NCBI RefSeq assembly: GCF_023715405.1
Contig: NZ_JAMBOC010000001.1
Span: forward strand, 1,984,001-2,048,000
Origin: Solibacillus isronensis
GTDB lineage: Bacteria; Bacillota; Bacilli; Bacillales_A; Planococcaceae
Reading direction: 5' to 3'
DNA length: 64,000 bases
The translations under genes were made by a program, and so were the position numbers. This document shows, piece after piece, positions 46,038-54,584 of the stretch. Positions within the stretch are counted from its first letter, which is position 1. Every line of letters starts with the position of its first letter. A model generated the notes under the pieces. It saw only the letters and a program-made list of their open reading frames with translations. It had not been told where the DNA came from and ran no database searches.

Positions 46038-47489
46038 TTAGTGCGCTGAATTCTCGGCACGGCGTTTTTTTCCGCGCTTCATAATCACAACCATAAATGC
46101 TGTGTATAAAACAACGACCAATCCAAGTGCCACAATATAAGAGGTGTTAATGCCACGTGCTTCAATTACTTGGTACACTTCGACCATTTCACGGTCTAAA
46201 ATAATCGCATAGTTGCCGTCCTTATTTTCACGGATGATTTCACTGTTGAACATTCCGCGAACTTCTTTTCCTTCACCCAGCTCAGCCACAGGAATATGCA
46301 CTCGTTTTGTTTTACTACTATTATTAATGACAACGATCCATGTTTCTTCATCGGATTTGCGTTCAAATACAACATAGCCGTCTTTATTTTCTAGCCATTT
46401 AAATTCTCCGTTTCGCAAAGTATCGGAATCATTTCTTAATGACTGGAGCTTCCCGACATAATCGGCTAATTCCGAGTCTGTTTTAAAATTGTAGTACTGG
46501 TGTGCTTCAACACCCGCTTCCCCATTCATCGCAATTTCAGATCCATATTGTACGATTGGCACACCTGGAAGTAAAAGCGTGCTCGCAATGGAAATTTTAC
46601 TGCGTGTCGGTGGATACATACCTTCCTCTGTTGCCGCCAATGTGAAGCGGTTCGACCAGATAGTATCGGTCATCGATAATACCGGAGTCCCTGAAAGCAT
46701 TTCCTCGATATGAGGCTCCAGTACTGTCGTATTTAAATCAACATTTTTAAATGCATTCGTAAAGTTGGCCGCAGTATCACTGTAAAATTTCGCGTCAAAA
46801 TCTGCATCACTTTCTGCATTCGCAATAACATAGGCACCTGCTGCTTTTAACTGTTCAATAAAGCGATTTAAAAAAGCAGTATCGGCTTGTTCAATATTCG
46901 TCAGTCGAACCCCGTCTAGTTTATATGTATTTACAAATTGTACAGCACTGTTGATGAGCTCATTCTGTACTTCTTCATTCGTTAAGTCCCACTGTATTTT
47001 CCCATCATTTTCAGATGCCACAAATCCTTGTTTTTCAGCAAGTTCATGGTTTGGACTAACATTGGAAATCGGGAAATCAACCATCATTTTGATTTCACGT
47101 TTTTGATACGCCTCGACCATGTTTTTAAATTCCTCTGCTGTTCCAAAACGGTGGTCGAACATTGTATAGCTCGTAGGCATCGACCCATCATATTTTTCAG
47201 TCTCAAATACAGAGCCAATTGACAGTATCGTATAGCCCATATTTGCAACATAATCGATTTTCTTCAGCAATCCATTGAAATCCCCGCCAGCAAACATCGT
47301 CGGGTCTTGCGCATTTACTGTATCATCATCATTTTTACCGGTACCATTAAAGAAACGGTCCACTAAAACATCATATATACTTTCATCTGCAATTGTACGC
47401 TCTTCCGCATTTGCAACAGCAGCAACTGACAATGAAGTCGAAAGCAGCACACCCGCAGCTAATGTACGAAACCATTTATTAAATCCCAT
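46038..47489 (-). CDS. Membrane-anchored GH13 (alpha-amylase-fold) protein without catalytic residues
   Basis: A 483-residue secreted protein: signal peptide 1-28, an (alpha/beta)8 GH13 domain (about 34-365), a C-terminal beta domain (365-445) and one transmembrane helix (449-470) with a basic tail. The four GH13 regions can be placed but are altered: region I reads DFPISNV (138-144) where NH is usual, region II reads GVRLT (Thr197 at the nucleophile Asp), and region IV reads MTD (273-275) in place of NHD. Region III is unclear (IANAES). PIVQYGSEIAM after it is well kept. I infer a non-hydrolytic surface protein, perhaps binding glycans. Array D fills its upstream region. Confidence 0.85.
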   Translation of the reverse strand: MGFNKWFRTLAAGVLLSTSLSVAAVANAEERTIADESIYDVLVDRFFNGTGKNDDDTVNAQDPTMFAGGDFNGLLKKIDYVANMGYTILSIGSVFETEKYDGSMPTSYTMFDHRFGTAEEFKNMVEAYQKREIKMMVDFPISNVSPNHELAEKQGFVASENDGKIQWDLTNEEVQNELINSAVQFVNTYKLDGVRLTNIEQADTAFLNRFIEQLKAAGAYVIANAESDADFDAKFYSDTAANFTNAFKNVDLNTTVLEPHIEEMLSGTPVLSMTDTIWSNRFTLAATEEGMYPPTRSKISIASTLLLPGVPIVQYGSEIAMNGEAGVEAHQYYNFKTDSELADYVGKLQSLRNDSDTLRNGEFKWLENKDGYVVFERKSDEETWIVVINNSSKTKRVHIPVAELGEGKEVRGMFNSEIIRENKDGNYAIILDREMVEVYQVIEARGINTSYIVALGLVVVLYTAFMVVIMKRGKKRRAENSAH

Positions 47490-47647
47490 TCATTTCCCTC
47501 TCTTTCATATACAGTCCATCGTCATTTTACCAAAAAAGGTATAAATGTAGCTAGCTTAAATAGTTATTTATAGGAAATTCAACAAATACGTGTCAGAAAT
47601 GTGTATAGAGTGTTTAATATGGTTAGGTATTGACGGCGCGTTGTGTT

Positions 47648-48016
47648 TTATTAGAAGGTTTCAGGTGGAATCTGGAACGTTGAGGGGGATGAAGTAGAAC
47701 AACCTGAATCTAATGTGGAACAATTTACTCCAAAAGTTGAACGAATCTTGGCGAATGTAGAAACTGCTGGGATATTAGAACTTTACAGGTGAAATGTAGA
47801 ACGTTGAGTCAGGAAAGTAGAACACTGACGACCTAATATAGAACGTCTCTCCTCAAAAGTTGAACATATGCATCTGAATGTAGAACACCCGGAGATATTA
47901 GAACTTTCAGGTTGTAATGTGGAAAGAGGAAACCAAAAAGTAGAACACCTCTCCCCTAATGTAGAACAAAACACTATAAAAGTAGAACGAATCCCCTTAA
48001 AAGTAGAATCCTCCCT
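47648..48016 (+). repeat. 21-bp phased repeat array D (the longest)
   Basis: Eighteen units. The G of the GAA core lies at 47654, 47675, 47697, 47718, 47739, 47760, 47778, 47799, 47820, 47841, 47862, 47883, 47901, 47922, 47943, 47964, 47985 and 48006. Fourteen of the 17 steps are exactly 21, one is 22 and two are 18. Consensus AAWGTAGAAC, with the 11 bases after it free. Both 18-bp steps precede a variant unit (ATATTAGAACTTT). Array D is between the amylase-fold gene start and the yisL terminator. The remaining 47490-47647 must hold the promoter of the amylase-fold gene; I could not place it. Confidence 0.93.
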
Positions 48017-48029
48017 TCTCCATACAAAA

Positions 48030-48066
48030 AAGCGTGTAAAAAGCCACCTCCACTTTTTACACGCTT
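48030..48066 (-). terminator. Terminator of yisL
   Basis: Stem AAGCGTGTAAAAAG/CTTTTTACACGCTT with a 9-nt loop and an A/T run. Array D starts 14 bp beyond it. Confidence 0.9.
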
Positions 48067-48075
48067 CAATCTTTA

Positions 48076-48444
48076 TTAGAAGTTTACACCGATACCCATG
48101 CTTAAGCCTAAGTATAATGTGATTAATAGAACGATACCGAATAGTACCCAGAACATATTGACAGATTTGCCTTTGCTTTTGCGTACTAATACCATTTCCA
48201 TAAAGCCGATTACTAAAATACCAAATAACACTTTCATATCATAGTTCATGCCGCTTTCAGTAATCTTATCGCGCCATTCCAGGAATAAAGACAACCCTGT
48301 TACGATTACTAAAATATACATTACACGTAAGATCATGTGTACTGCTTTCATCTTTTTGCCGGATAATGCAGCGATAAAGAATAATATTAATGCTATTACC
48401 CAAGTCGTGATGTGCATATGCGTCGTACTAGTTAAGAAATCCAC
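48076..48444 (-). CDS. yisL: YisL family (UPF0344) membrane protein
   Basis: A 122-residue protein with four hydrophobic helices and the family opening THMHITTWVIALILF and GKKMKAVHMILRVMYILVIVTG. Function unknown. AGGTGG lies before the ATG. As in B. subtilis it neighbours yisK. Confidence 0.85.
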   Translation of the reverse strand: MDFLTSTTHMHITTWVIALILFFIAALSGKKMKAVHMILRVMYILVIVTGLSLFLEWRDKITESGMNYDMKVLFGILVIGFMEMVLVRKSKGKSVNMFWVLFGIVLLITLYLGLSMGIGVNF

Positions 48445-48571
48445 GAATTTTCCACCTCTTCTATTTATTCTCTACAGGCAATATCCTACCATGTAAAGCC
48501 CTATAAATTCAATTGAATCTGCCAAGTGTTCTATGAGTTGTCATAAAAAAACGAAACTTTTCCGCAAAAAA

Positions 48572-48605
48572 GCAGTAGATTTTCCTTCCACCAGAAAATC
48601 TACTG
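48572..48605 (-). terminator. Terminator of yisK
   Basis: A 13-bp perfect stem (GCAGTAGATTTTC/GAAAATCTACTGC) followed on the minus strand by six T. Confidence 0.92.
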
Positions 48606-48655
48606 CCTATTAAAAGCGAATCTAGCAATCTGCAGCTATGAATATCCTAATTTAA

Positions 48656-49558
48656 TTAAGCAAATCGGTTTGCTAAAGTCCCGATTCCTTCAATTGCGAT
48701 TTTCACTTCATCGCCTGCTTTTAAAAATTGAGGCGGGTTCATCCCTTTTCCGACTCCGGCAGGCGTACCTGTTAAAATAACATCACCCGGCTCTAACGTT
48801 ACATATTTTGAAACTGTCTCAATAATTTCGGAAACAGAGAACAACATATCTTTCGTCGATCCATTTTGGCGTACTTCACCATTTACTTTCGTCACAATCG
48901 ATAAAGTATGCGGATCAGGAATTTCATCTTTTGTTACTAAATACGGCCCCATTGGACAGCTGCCTTCCAAGCTCTTGCCTAAGAAGAACTGTTTATGCTT
49001 CTCCTGTGCATCACGGGCTGTAAGATCATTGGCAATTGTATAGCCGAACACATAGTCAAATGCCATTGCTTTTGGAACATTTTTTCCGCGCTTGCCGATT
49101 ACAACAGCCAACTCTCCTTCATAATCAAGAGAATCCGTCACCTCTGCATGCACAGGTAATGTTGATTCATCCGGGGCAATTGCAGTTGGTGACTTTGTGA
49201 AGACAACGATATGTTCCGGTGCCTTTTCTGCACCCATTTCACGGGCATGATCACTGTAATTTTTACCAACACATAAAATATTTTTCGGTGTACGAGGAAC
49301 TGGCGACAGCCACTCAATATCAGAATAAGCCAGTTTGAACTGAGCTCCACCTTCATGATTCTGAGCTGCCTCTACTAATTTACGAACTTGCTCAACAAAT
49401 TCATAGCCATGTGCAATCCCGTCAATAATTGTTTTCGGAAAGTCTTTTAGTACATTAAGTTGGTTTTGGATTTCGATAACATCCCAAACTGCCTCTTCTT
49501 TTTTTACTTTTGGGCCAAACTTTACTTGTTCGTTTACTTTAAATGATAACAATTTCAT
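48656..49558 (-). CDS. yisK: Fumarylacetoacetate hydrolase-fold protein YisK
   Basis: A 300-residue FAH-superfamily enzyme. Metal ligands are visible in DYEGELAVVIGK and in the pair ILCVGKNYSDHAREMG; GDVILTGTPAGVG is a family mark. B. subtilis YisK has oxaloacetate decarboxylase activity and affects cell shape through Mbl. The ATG at 49558 is chosen because the preceding GTG overlaps the ribosome site. Confidence 0.9.
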   Translation of the reverse strand: MKLLSFKVNEQVKFGPKVKKEEAVWDVIEIQNQLNVLKDFPKTIIDGIAHGYEFVEQVRKLVEAAQNHEGGAQFKLAYSDIEWLSPVPRTPKNILCVGKNYSDHAREMGAEKAPEHIVVFTKSPTAIAPDESTLPVHAEVTDSLDYEGELAVVIGKRGKNVPKAMAFDYVFGYTIANDLTARDAQEKHKQFFLGKSLEGSCPMGPYLVTKDEIPDPHTLSIVTKVNGEVRQNGSTKDMLFSVSEIIETVSKYVTLEPGDVILTGTPAGVGKGMNPPQFLKAGDEVKIAIEGIGTLANRFA

Positions 49559-49674
49559 AACGTGGAGCACTCCTTCTGTTTTTTTACATCATACATTAAA
49601 ATATAAACAATTGCCTTACTTTTCTGACAAAAAGGGGCTTAATTCGTAAAACTAAGCTTTCGGTGCATCTTTGT

Positions 49675-50853
49675 TCACGTTTTACGTTCTGCAGGTTTGC
49701 CGTAAGTAAATCTTTTCAGTAATGCTTCAATCGGTCCTTGTTTATATTTCGAGAAATAGATCTCCGCAAATAGTACTTGGATAACGAAAATTCCGACCGC
49801 CATATAAATCCCCATTTGCACATCCACTTTTCCGTATAAACCGAAGCCCCAATTGTAGAACAGCACCGTACAAATAACGGACTGCATCAGGTAAAGCGTG
49901 AGAGACATACGACCAGCCTTTGCAATCGGCGTCAGCAGTTTTACTATGACCGGCAATTGTGTCAACAATGTTATGGCTGCCATATAGCCAATCGCAAGCA
50001 GCGGTCCGCCGATATAAACTTGCAAGTATTCATTGCCCAATGTTTGGTCACCTGATATCGGCAAGCTCTTCATATAAAGTCCGCCGCCTATACCAGCAAC
50101 AGCCAAAATGATCCAAACTATGATTTTTTCTTTTGCCCGCTCGATCATACGCCATTTTGCAAGTGCTGCACCAAACAGCATATAAGGTAATATTGTAAAT
50201 AAAGACGAAATCCACATCATGACACTCATCTGAATCGATAAATCATCAAGACGCTGCATAAATGCATCCGTCCAGTTCCCGATACCATATGCTGTTAAGG
50301 CACTTTGCATTGCTTCAATATCGACAGGGAAACTATCCATTGATGCCGAAAAAAAACCTGCCGCGACATATAAACTTAAATTAAAACCATGATACAAAGC
50401 ATTCACCGCAACCGCCACAAGCAGGAGCCATTTTGCCTTAATACGAATTAGCGCGATTAAAAATACTCCGCAAAATGCGTACGTGGCCAAAATATCGCCC
50501 CACCAAATGACAATCGCATGAAACATTCCAATGCAAAATAATAAAATTAGACGCTTTGGCGCAAATCGGTAAAAATCTGCGCCCGTCTCATTTGCTTTTA
50601 CAAATTGCATTGCTAATCCATACCCGAACAGCATAGAAAATAACGGATAAAAGCTGCTTTGTACATAAATATCCAAAAGCTGTTGGAGTATTATATCCTG
50701 AACTTCATTAAACCAGCTGCTCAAATCGGTTATATGCGGCATCGGTAAATAAAACCCAAACATATTAACTAATAAAATGCCGAGTAAACTTACCCCGCGC
50801 AATATATCGAGTGTTGCAACACGCTCGTTCGTACCTACTGGGCGAAAATCCAC
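49675..50853 (-). CDS. DUF418-family membrane protein
   Basis: A 392-residue polytopic membrane protein with about ten helices. The opening NERVATLDILRGVSLLGILLVNM and the C-terminal GKAGRMSLTLYLMQSV-like block are typical of DUF418/YeiB proteins, whose function is not established (transport or acyl transfer have been suggested). The GTG start lies 7 nt after GGGGG, just after the addA stop, so it is the third gene of an addB-addA operon. Confidence 0.88.
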   Translation of the reverse strand: MDFRPVGTNERVATLDILRGVSLLGILLVNMFGFYLPMPHITDLSSWFNEVQDIILQQLLDIYVQSSFYPLFSMLFGYGLAMQFVKANETGADFYRFAPKRLILLFCIGMFHAIVIWWGDILATYAFCGVFLIALIRIKAKWLLLVAVAVNALYHGFNLSLYVAAGFFSASMDSFPVDIEAMQSALTAYGIGNWTDAFMQRLDDLSIQMSVMMWISSLFTILPYMLFGAALAKWRMIERAKEKIIVWIILAVAGIGGGLYMKSLPISGDQTLGNEYLQVYIGGPLLAIGYMAAITLLTQLPVIVKLLTPIAKAGRMSLTLYLMQSVICTVLFYNWGFGLYGKVDVQMGIYMAVGIFVIQVLFAEIYFSKYKQGPIEALLKRFTYGKPAERKT

Positions 50854-50864
50854 CGTCCATCCCC

Positions 50865-53800
50865 CTAATCTATTTTCACTTCTTGTCCAATACTGTATAA
50901 ATATAAAATGCGTTCGTTTATTTGAATACGCTTAATTGATTGTACAGCATGCTGATAATAGTTTAATTGAATTTGGTACGACTTTGTCATTTTTTGTTTA
51001 ATTTTCTCAAAATCGCCTAATAAATACTGTTCGATATAGTCCGTTTTATAATCCAGAAGTACCCAATTACCCTGTTCATCTTCAAAAATACAGTCGATGA
51101 CCCCCTGTACAATTTGGGCATCCCCTTCCTGATCTTTCAAACTAAGGGTAAACGGTTCTTCTCTTAGTACTTGCTTGGCCTTTTTAAAACGCTCACCGAC
51201 TTCTGTTTGGAAAAAGGCAAATACTTTTTCCGCTGAAACTGCATCAGCTTCAATTTGCTGCAACAGCTTACGTTTTACAAGCGATTGGATATAACTTTCC
51301 GTCTCTTCCATCGTTGTAAACCCTTGTTGCGGGATATGCTGCATAACGGCATGGACAGCTGTACCGACTTCGGTTGCCGAAAGCTTGCGTTCTTTTTTCC
51401 CTTTCAGCATAAAGCTTGGTACATCGGTTTTTACATAGCGCTTCGCTTCCATATTGTAAAGCTGCTCTTCTTCCATCCGCTGCAAACTTTCAAGACGCTT
51501 CTGCTCCGATACCGACGTTTTTGATTTCTTCGTAACCGCATTTGCATATGGATACGGTGTCGTGAAACGTTTCGCCAGCAGCTGAACCATATCTTCATTC
51601 ACTGCCTGTTCAACCATTTCATGCTCCACCGTTTCCGCTTCATTGGCAAGCAAGTAGTCACGATTTGGAATGATGCGTACAGTCCATTCTTTCGTTGTTG
51701 CCGCTTCATTCGAATAGCCGTAATCGGCAAACAGGAAATCATTATGACGTGCAACAGCTGGACCGACCCAGCTTAAATAGCTGTTCGCTTTTGAACGAAT
51801 GTATGCAGGGAGCACTGTATCCTCCAGTTCTTGATAAAATGCCCATTCTTCCTTCTGCTTTTCCCAATCTTTAATCGAGCCGACTAAAATGAGACGCTCT
51901 TTTGCACGGGTCATCGCCACATATAAGACGCGCATTTCTTCTGCCTTCATCTTCGCAAGCTTTTTCTCCTTCACATATAAATGCGGTAAAGAAGTCGAAA
52001 TAATATTCAAATCCGGATTCACCGATTTAATTGCCAACCCGAAATCCTGATCGAAAATATAGCGGCTGCCTAAATCTTTTGTATTGAATGTACGGCTCAT
52101 GCCCGCTACAAATACGACTGGATATTCTAATCCTTTTGATTTATGGATTGTGAGCAATGTGACGACATCGTCTGCTTCACTCGTCGACTTCGCAATTCCT
52201 AAATCATCTCCACGTGAACTCATCCGGTCGATAAATCGCAGGAAGCGGAATAATCCGCGGAATGAAGATTTTTCATAGCTTAATGCACGGTCATGCAGTG
52301 CCCGTAAGTTCGCCTGGCGCTGCTTGCCGTTCGCCATTGCACCGACCATTTCATAATAATTCGTATCTAAATACACTTGCCATACTAAATCGGCCAATGC
52401 CCCGTGACGGGAGAACTGGCGCCATTTTCGATGCATCGTAAAGAACTTATCAAGCTTAGCCTCTATTTCGATTGGCATGTCACCCGCTGCTTCTTCTTTA
52501 TACTGCTTCAATGCCTCATAAAAAGGTACTTTCCCGTTAATTAAACGGATTTTCGCCAGTTCGTTTTCCGTTAACCCGATAAACGGTGCACGCAGTACAG
52601 AAGCGAGCGGAATATCCTGATACGGATTGTCGATAACTTTTAATGTGTTGATCATAATCATCACTTCAAGAGATTCAAAATAACCGCCGTCCGTTTCAGC
52701 ATAGAGCGGCAGGCCGGCCATTTTGAATTCCTCTGCAAACGTCGTATACCATGTGCGAGAACGCATCAATACGACAATATCGCGGTAGCTGACAGGACGC
52801 ATCGATTTCGTTTTCGGATTGTACACTTGTCCGCCATGATCGACTAAATCACGGATGCGCTGAATAATATAACGTGCTTCCTGCTGTGCCGCGCTGATGC
52901 TTTCTTCCTCGGAACCATCTTCACTTCCCGGAATGATTTGAGCTTTCGAATCCCCTTCCAGTAAAACTAATTCAATCGGTACTTGTTGCTCATCATAGCT
53001 CGCCCCGAATTTCAGTTTTGCCTGTTCATCGTACGCAATTTCGCCGACTTCTTCGTCCATTATTTGCTCAAATACATAGTTCGTACCTTCCAGAACTTCC
53101 GAACGACTGCGGAAATTGGCATTCAAATCAATTTTCATCCCTGTGCCGGACGGGTTCTCTTCAAAGCGCTTATATTTATCAAGGAAAAGACGTGGCTCTG
53201 CAAGACGAAACGCGTAGATTGATTGCTTTACATCACCGACCATAAACATATTCCCGTCCTGCTCACCGCCGTTTTTCACAAGCTGCAAAATTGTTTCCTG
53301 CAGGAAATTGACATCCTGATATTCATCAACAAGCACTTCTTTGAAACGCTTCTGGAAATTCAATGCCACATCAGATGGCTGGGGTGGTGTTGACGTGCTT
53401 TCTTCATCTGTCAAAATTTCGAGTGCATAATGCTCCAAATCTGAAAAATCAAGCAGGCCGCGCTCTTGCTTCGCCTTTTTAAACGCTTCACTGTATTCAA
53501 TCGTCAGTTTTACGAGCGTTTCCAAAATTGGCTTCGTCGCCGCCATTTCCTGGACATACAACTTCGGATGACGCGCAAAAAATGTTTCCTTTAAATCCGT
53601 CAGCATTTCTTTTGCCGTATCACGATGATTTTTCGCTAACGCATAATATTGCTTATCTTCCTCGGTATCCTTTTTCGTCAACGGCTTGATGCGTCCAAAC
53701 TCGACTGCAGGGATCAGCTCATATGCCTGTTCCCATGAGCCTCCCTCCATTGCTTCAAGTACATGCTTAACCCCTGTATATTCAGCTTCAAACAATGGCT

Positions 53801-54584
53801 TGTTTTTCTCTAAAACAGGTGTAACAGACACAATTTGCAACCCTTTTTCAAGACGAGTGGCGATTTCTTTCAGGCTTCCGATAATAAACGGTCGGACTTC
53901 CTGCGCAATAACCAGGTCATCAATCGGACTTTCCGGATCAATATCGTATTTCTCCGGCAATGCGCGCAGCCATTCATACGGGTTTGGCTGTACACGCGAT
54001 ACTTTATACATTTCCTGCAGCAACAGTTCAATCGCCTGGTCACTGCGGTCAGATGCAAAGCTGTCGACTAATGTGTAAAGTTCTTCTTTCGAGAACAAAG
54101 TTTCCATATCGCCCCGGTATGCCTTTTCAAGCACATCCATCAGCACATCATCCTGCAATAACGAAGCTTCCTCTGTACTTGCCAGACGGAAACCCGGGTC
54201 CAAATCAATGGTGTATGCAAATTCACGGCAAATTGATAAACAGAATGAATGCAGCGTGGAGATTTGCGCTTTGTTCAATAAACTTAACTGACGGCGCAGA
54301 AATTGGTTGCTCGGATTTTGGGCAAGTTCCTTTTCGAGCGCTTCTGCCATACGGTTGCGCATTTCCGCAGCCGAGGCATTTGTAAACGTTACGACGAGCA
54401 GCTCATCAACATCTATGCGCTTGTCTTCAGGCGCTAATATCTTTTGGATCAGTCGCTCGATCAATACCGCCGTTTTTCCTGAACCGGCCGCTGCGGATAC
54501 TAATATGTCATGACCGGATGCGTAGATGGCTTTCCACTGCACATCTGTCCATTGAACATCACTCGGCTTCTCTGGAATTGTCAT
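50865..54584 (-). CDS. addA: ATP-dependent helicase/nuclease subunit A
   Basis: The 1239-residue helicase-nuclease subunit of the AddAB enzyme, which processes double-strand breaks up to a Chi site. UvrD-type motifs: Walker A SAAAGSGKTAVL near residue 30, Walker B VDEYQDVN, motif V TIHKSKGLEYPVVF, motif VI VLYVAMTRAKERL; the C-terminal nuclease has LLDYKTDYI. The ATG at 54584 lies 9 nt after AGGTGG and within the last 26 nt of addB; a 72-codon longer frame runs inside addB and is not real. Confidence 0.96.
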   Translation of the reverse strand: MTIPEKPSDVQWTDVQWKAIYASGHDILVSAAAGSGKTAVLIERLIQKILAPEDKRIDVDELLVVTFTNASAAEMRNRMAEALEKELAQNPSNQFLRRQLSLLNKAQISTLHSFCLSICREFAYTIDLDPGFRLASTEEASLLQDDVLMDVLEKAYRGDMETLFSKEELYTLVDSFASDRSDQAIELLLQEMYKVSRVQPNPYEWLRALPEKYDIDPESPIDDLVIAQEVRPFIIGSLKEIATRLEKGLQIVSVTPVLEKNKPLFEAEYTGVKHVLEAMEGGSWEQAYELIPAVEFGRIKPLTKKDTEEDKQYYALAKNHRDTAKEMLTDLKETFFARHPKLYVQEMAATKPILETLVKLTIEYSEAFKKAKQERGLLDFSDLEHYALEILTDEESTSTPPQPSDVALNFQKRFKEVLVDEYQDVNFLQETILQLVKNGGEQDGNMFMVGDVKQSIYAFRLAEPRLFLDKYKRFEENPSGTGMKIDLNANFRSRSEVLEGTNYVFEQIMDEEVGEIAYDEQAKLKFGASYDEQQVPIELVLLEGDSKAQIIPGSEDGSEEESISAAQQEARYIIQRIRDLVDHGGQVYNPKTKSMRPVSYRDIVVLMRSRTWYTTFAEEFKMAGLPLYAETDGGYFESLEVMIMINTLKVIDNPYQDIPLASVLRAPFIGLTENELAKIRLINGKVPFYEALKQYKEEAAGDMPIEIEAKLDKFFTMHRKWRQFSRHGALADLVWQVYLDTNYYEMVGAMANGKQRQANLRALHDRALSYEKSSFRGLFRFLRFIDRMSSRGDDLGIAKSTSEADDVVTLLTIHKSKGLEYPVVFVAGMSRTFNTKDLGSRYIFDQDFGLAIKSVNPDLNIISTSLPHLYVKEKKLAKMKAEEMRVLYVAMTRAKERLILVGSIKDWEKQKEEWAFYQELEDTVLPAYIRSKANSYLSWVGPAVARHNDFLFADYGYSNEAATTKEWTVRIIPNRDYLLANEAETVEHEMVEQAVNEDMVQLLAKRFTTPYPYANAVTKKSKTSVSEQKRLESLQRMEEEQLYNMEAKRYVKTDVPSFMLKGKKERKLSATEVGTAVHAVMQHIPQQGFTTMEETESYIQSLVKRKLLQQIEADAVSAEKVFAFFQTEVGERFKKAKQVLREEPFTLSLKDQEGDAQIVQGVIDCIFEDEQGNWVLLDYKTDYIEQYLLGDFEKIKQKMTKSYQIQLNYYQHAVQSIKRIQINERILYLYSIGQEVKID

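Noticed and set aside
47783..48122. Reading frames inside array D with heptapeptide repeats (CSTF on minus, NVE on plus)
   Set aside because: They follow directly from a 21-bp DNA period, have no ribosome sites, appear on both strands, and run into the terminator or yisL. Arrays A and C break the triplet phase.
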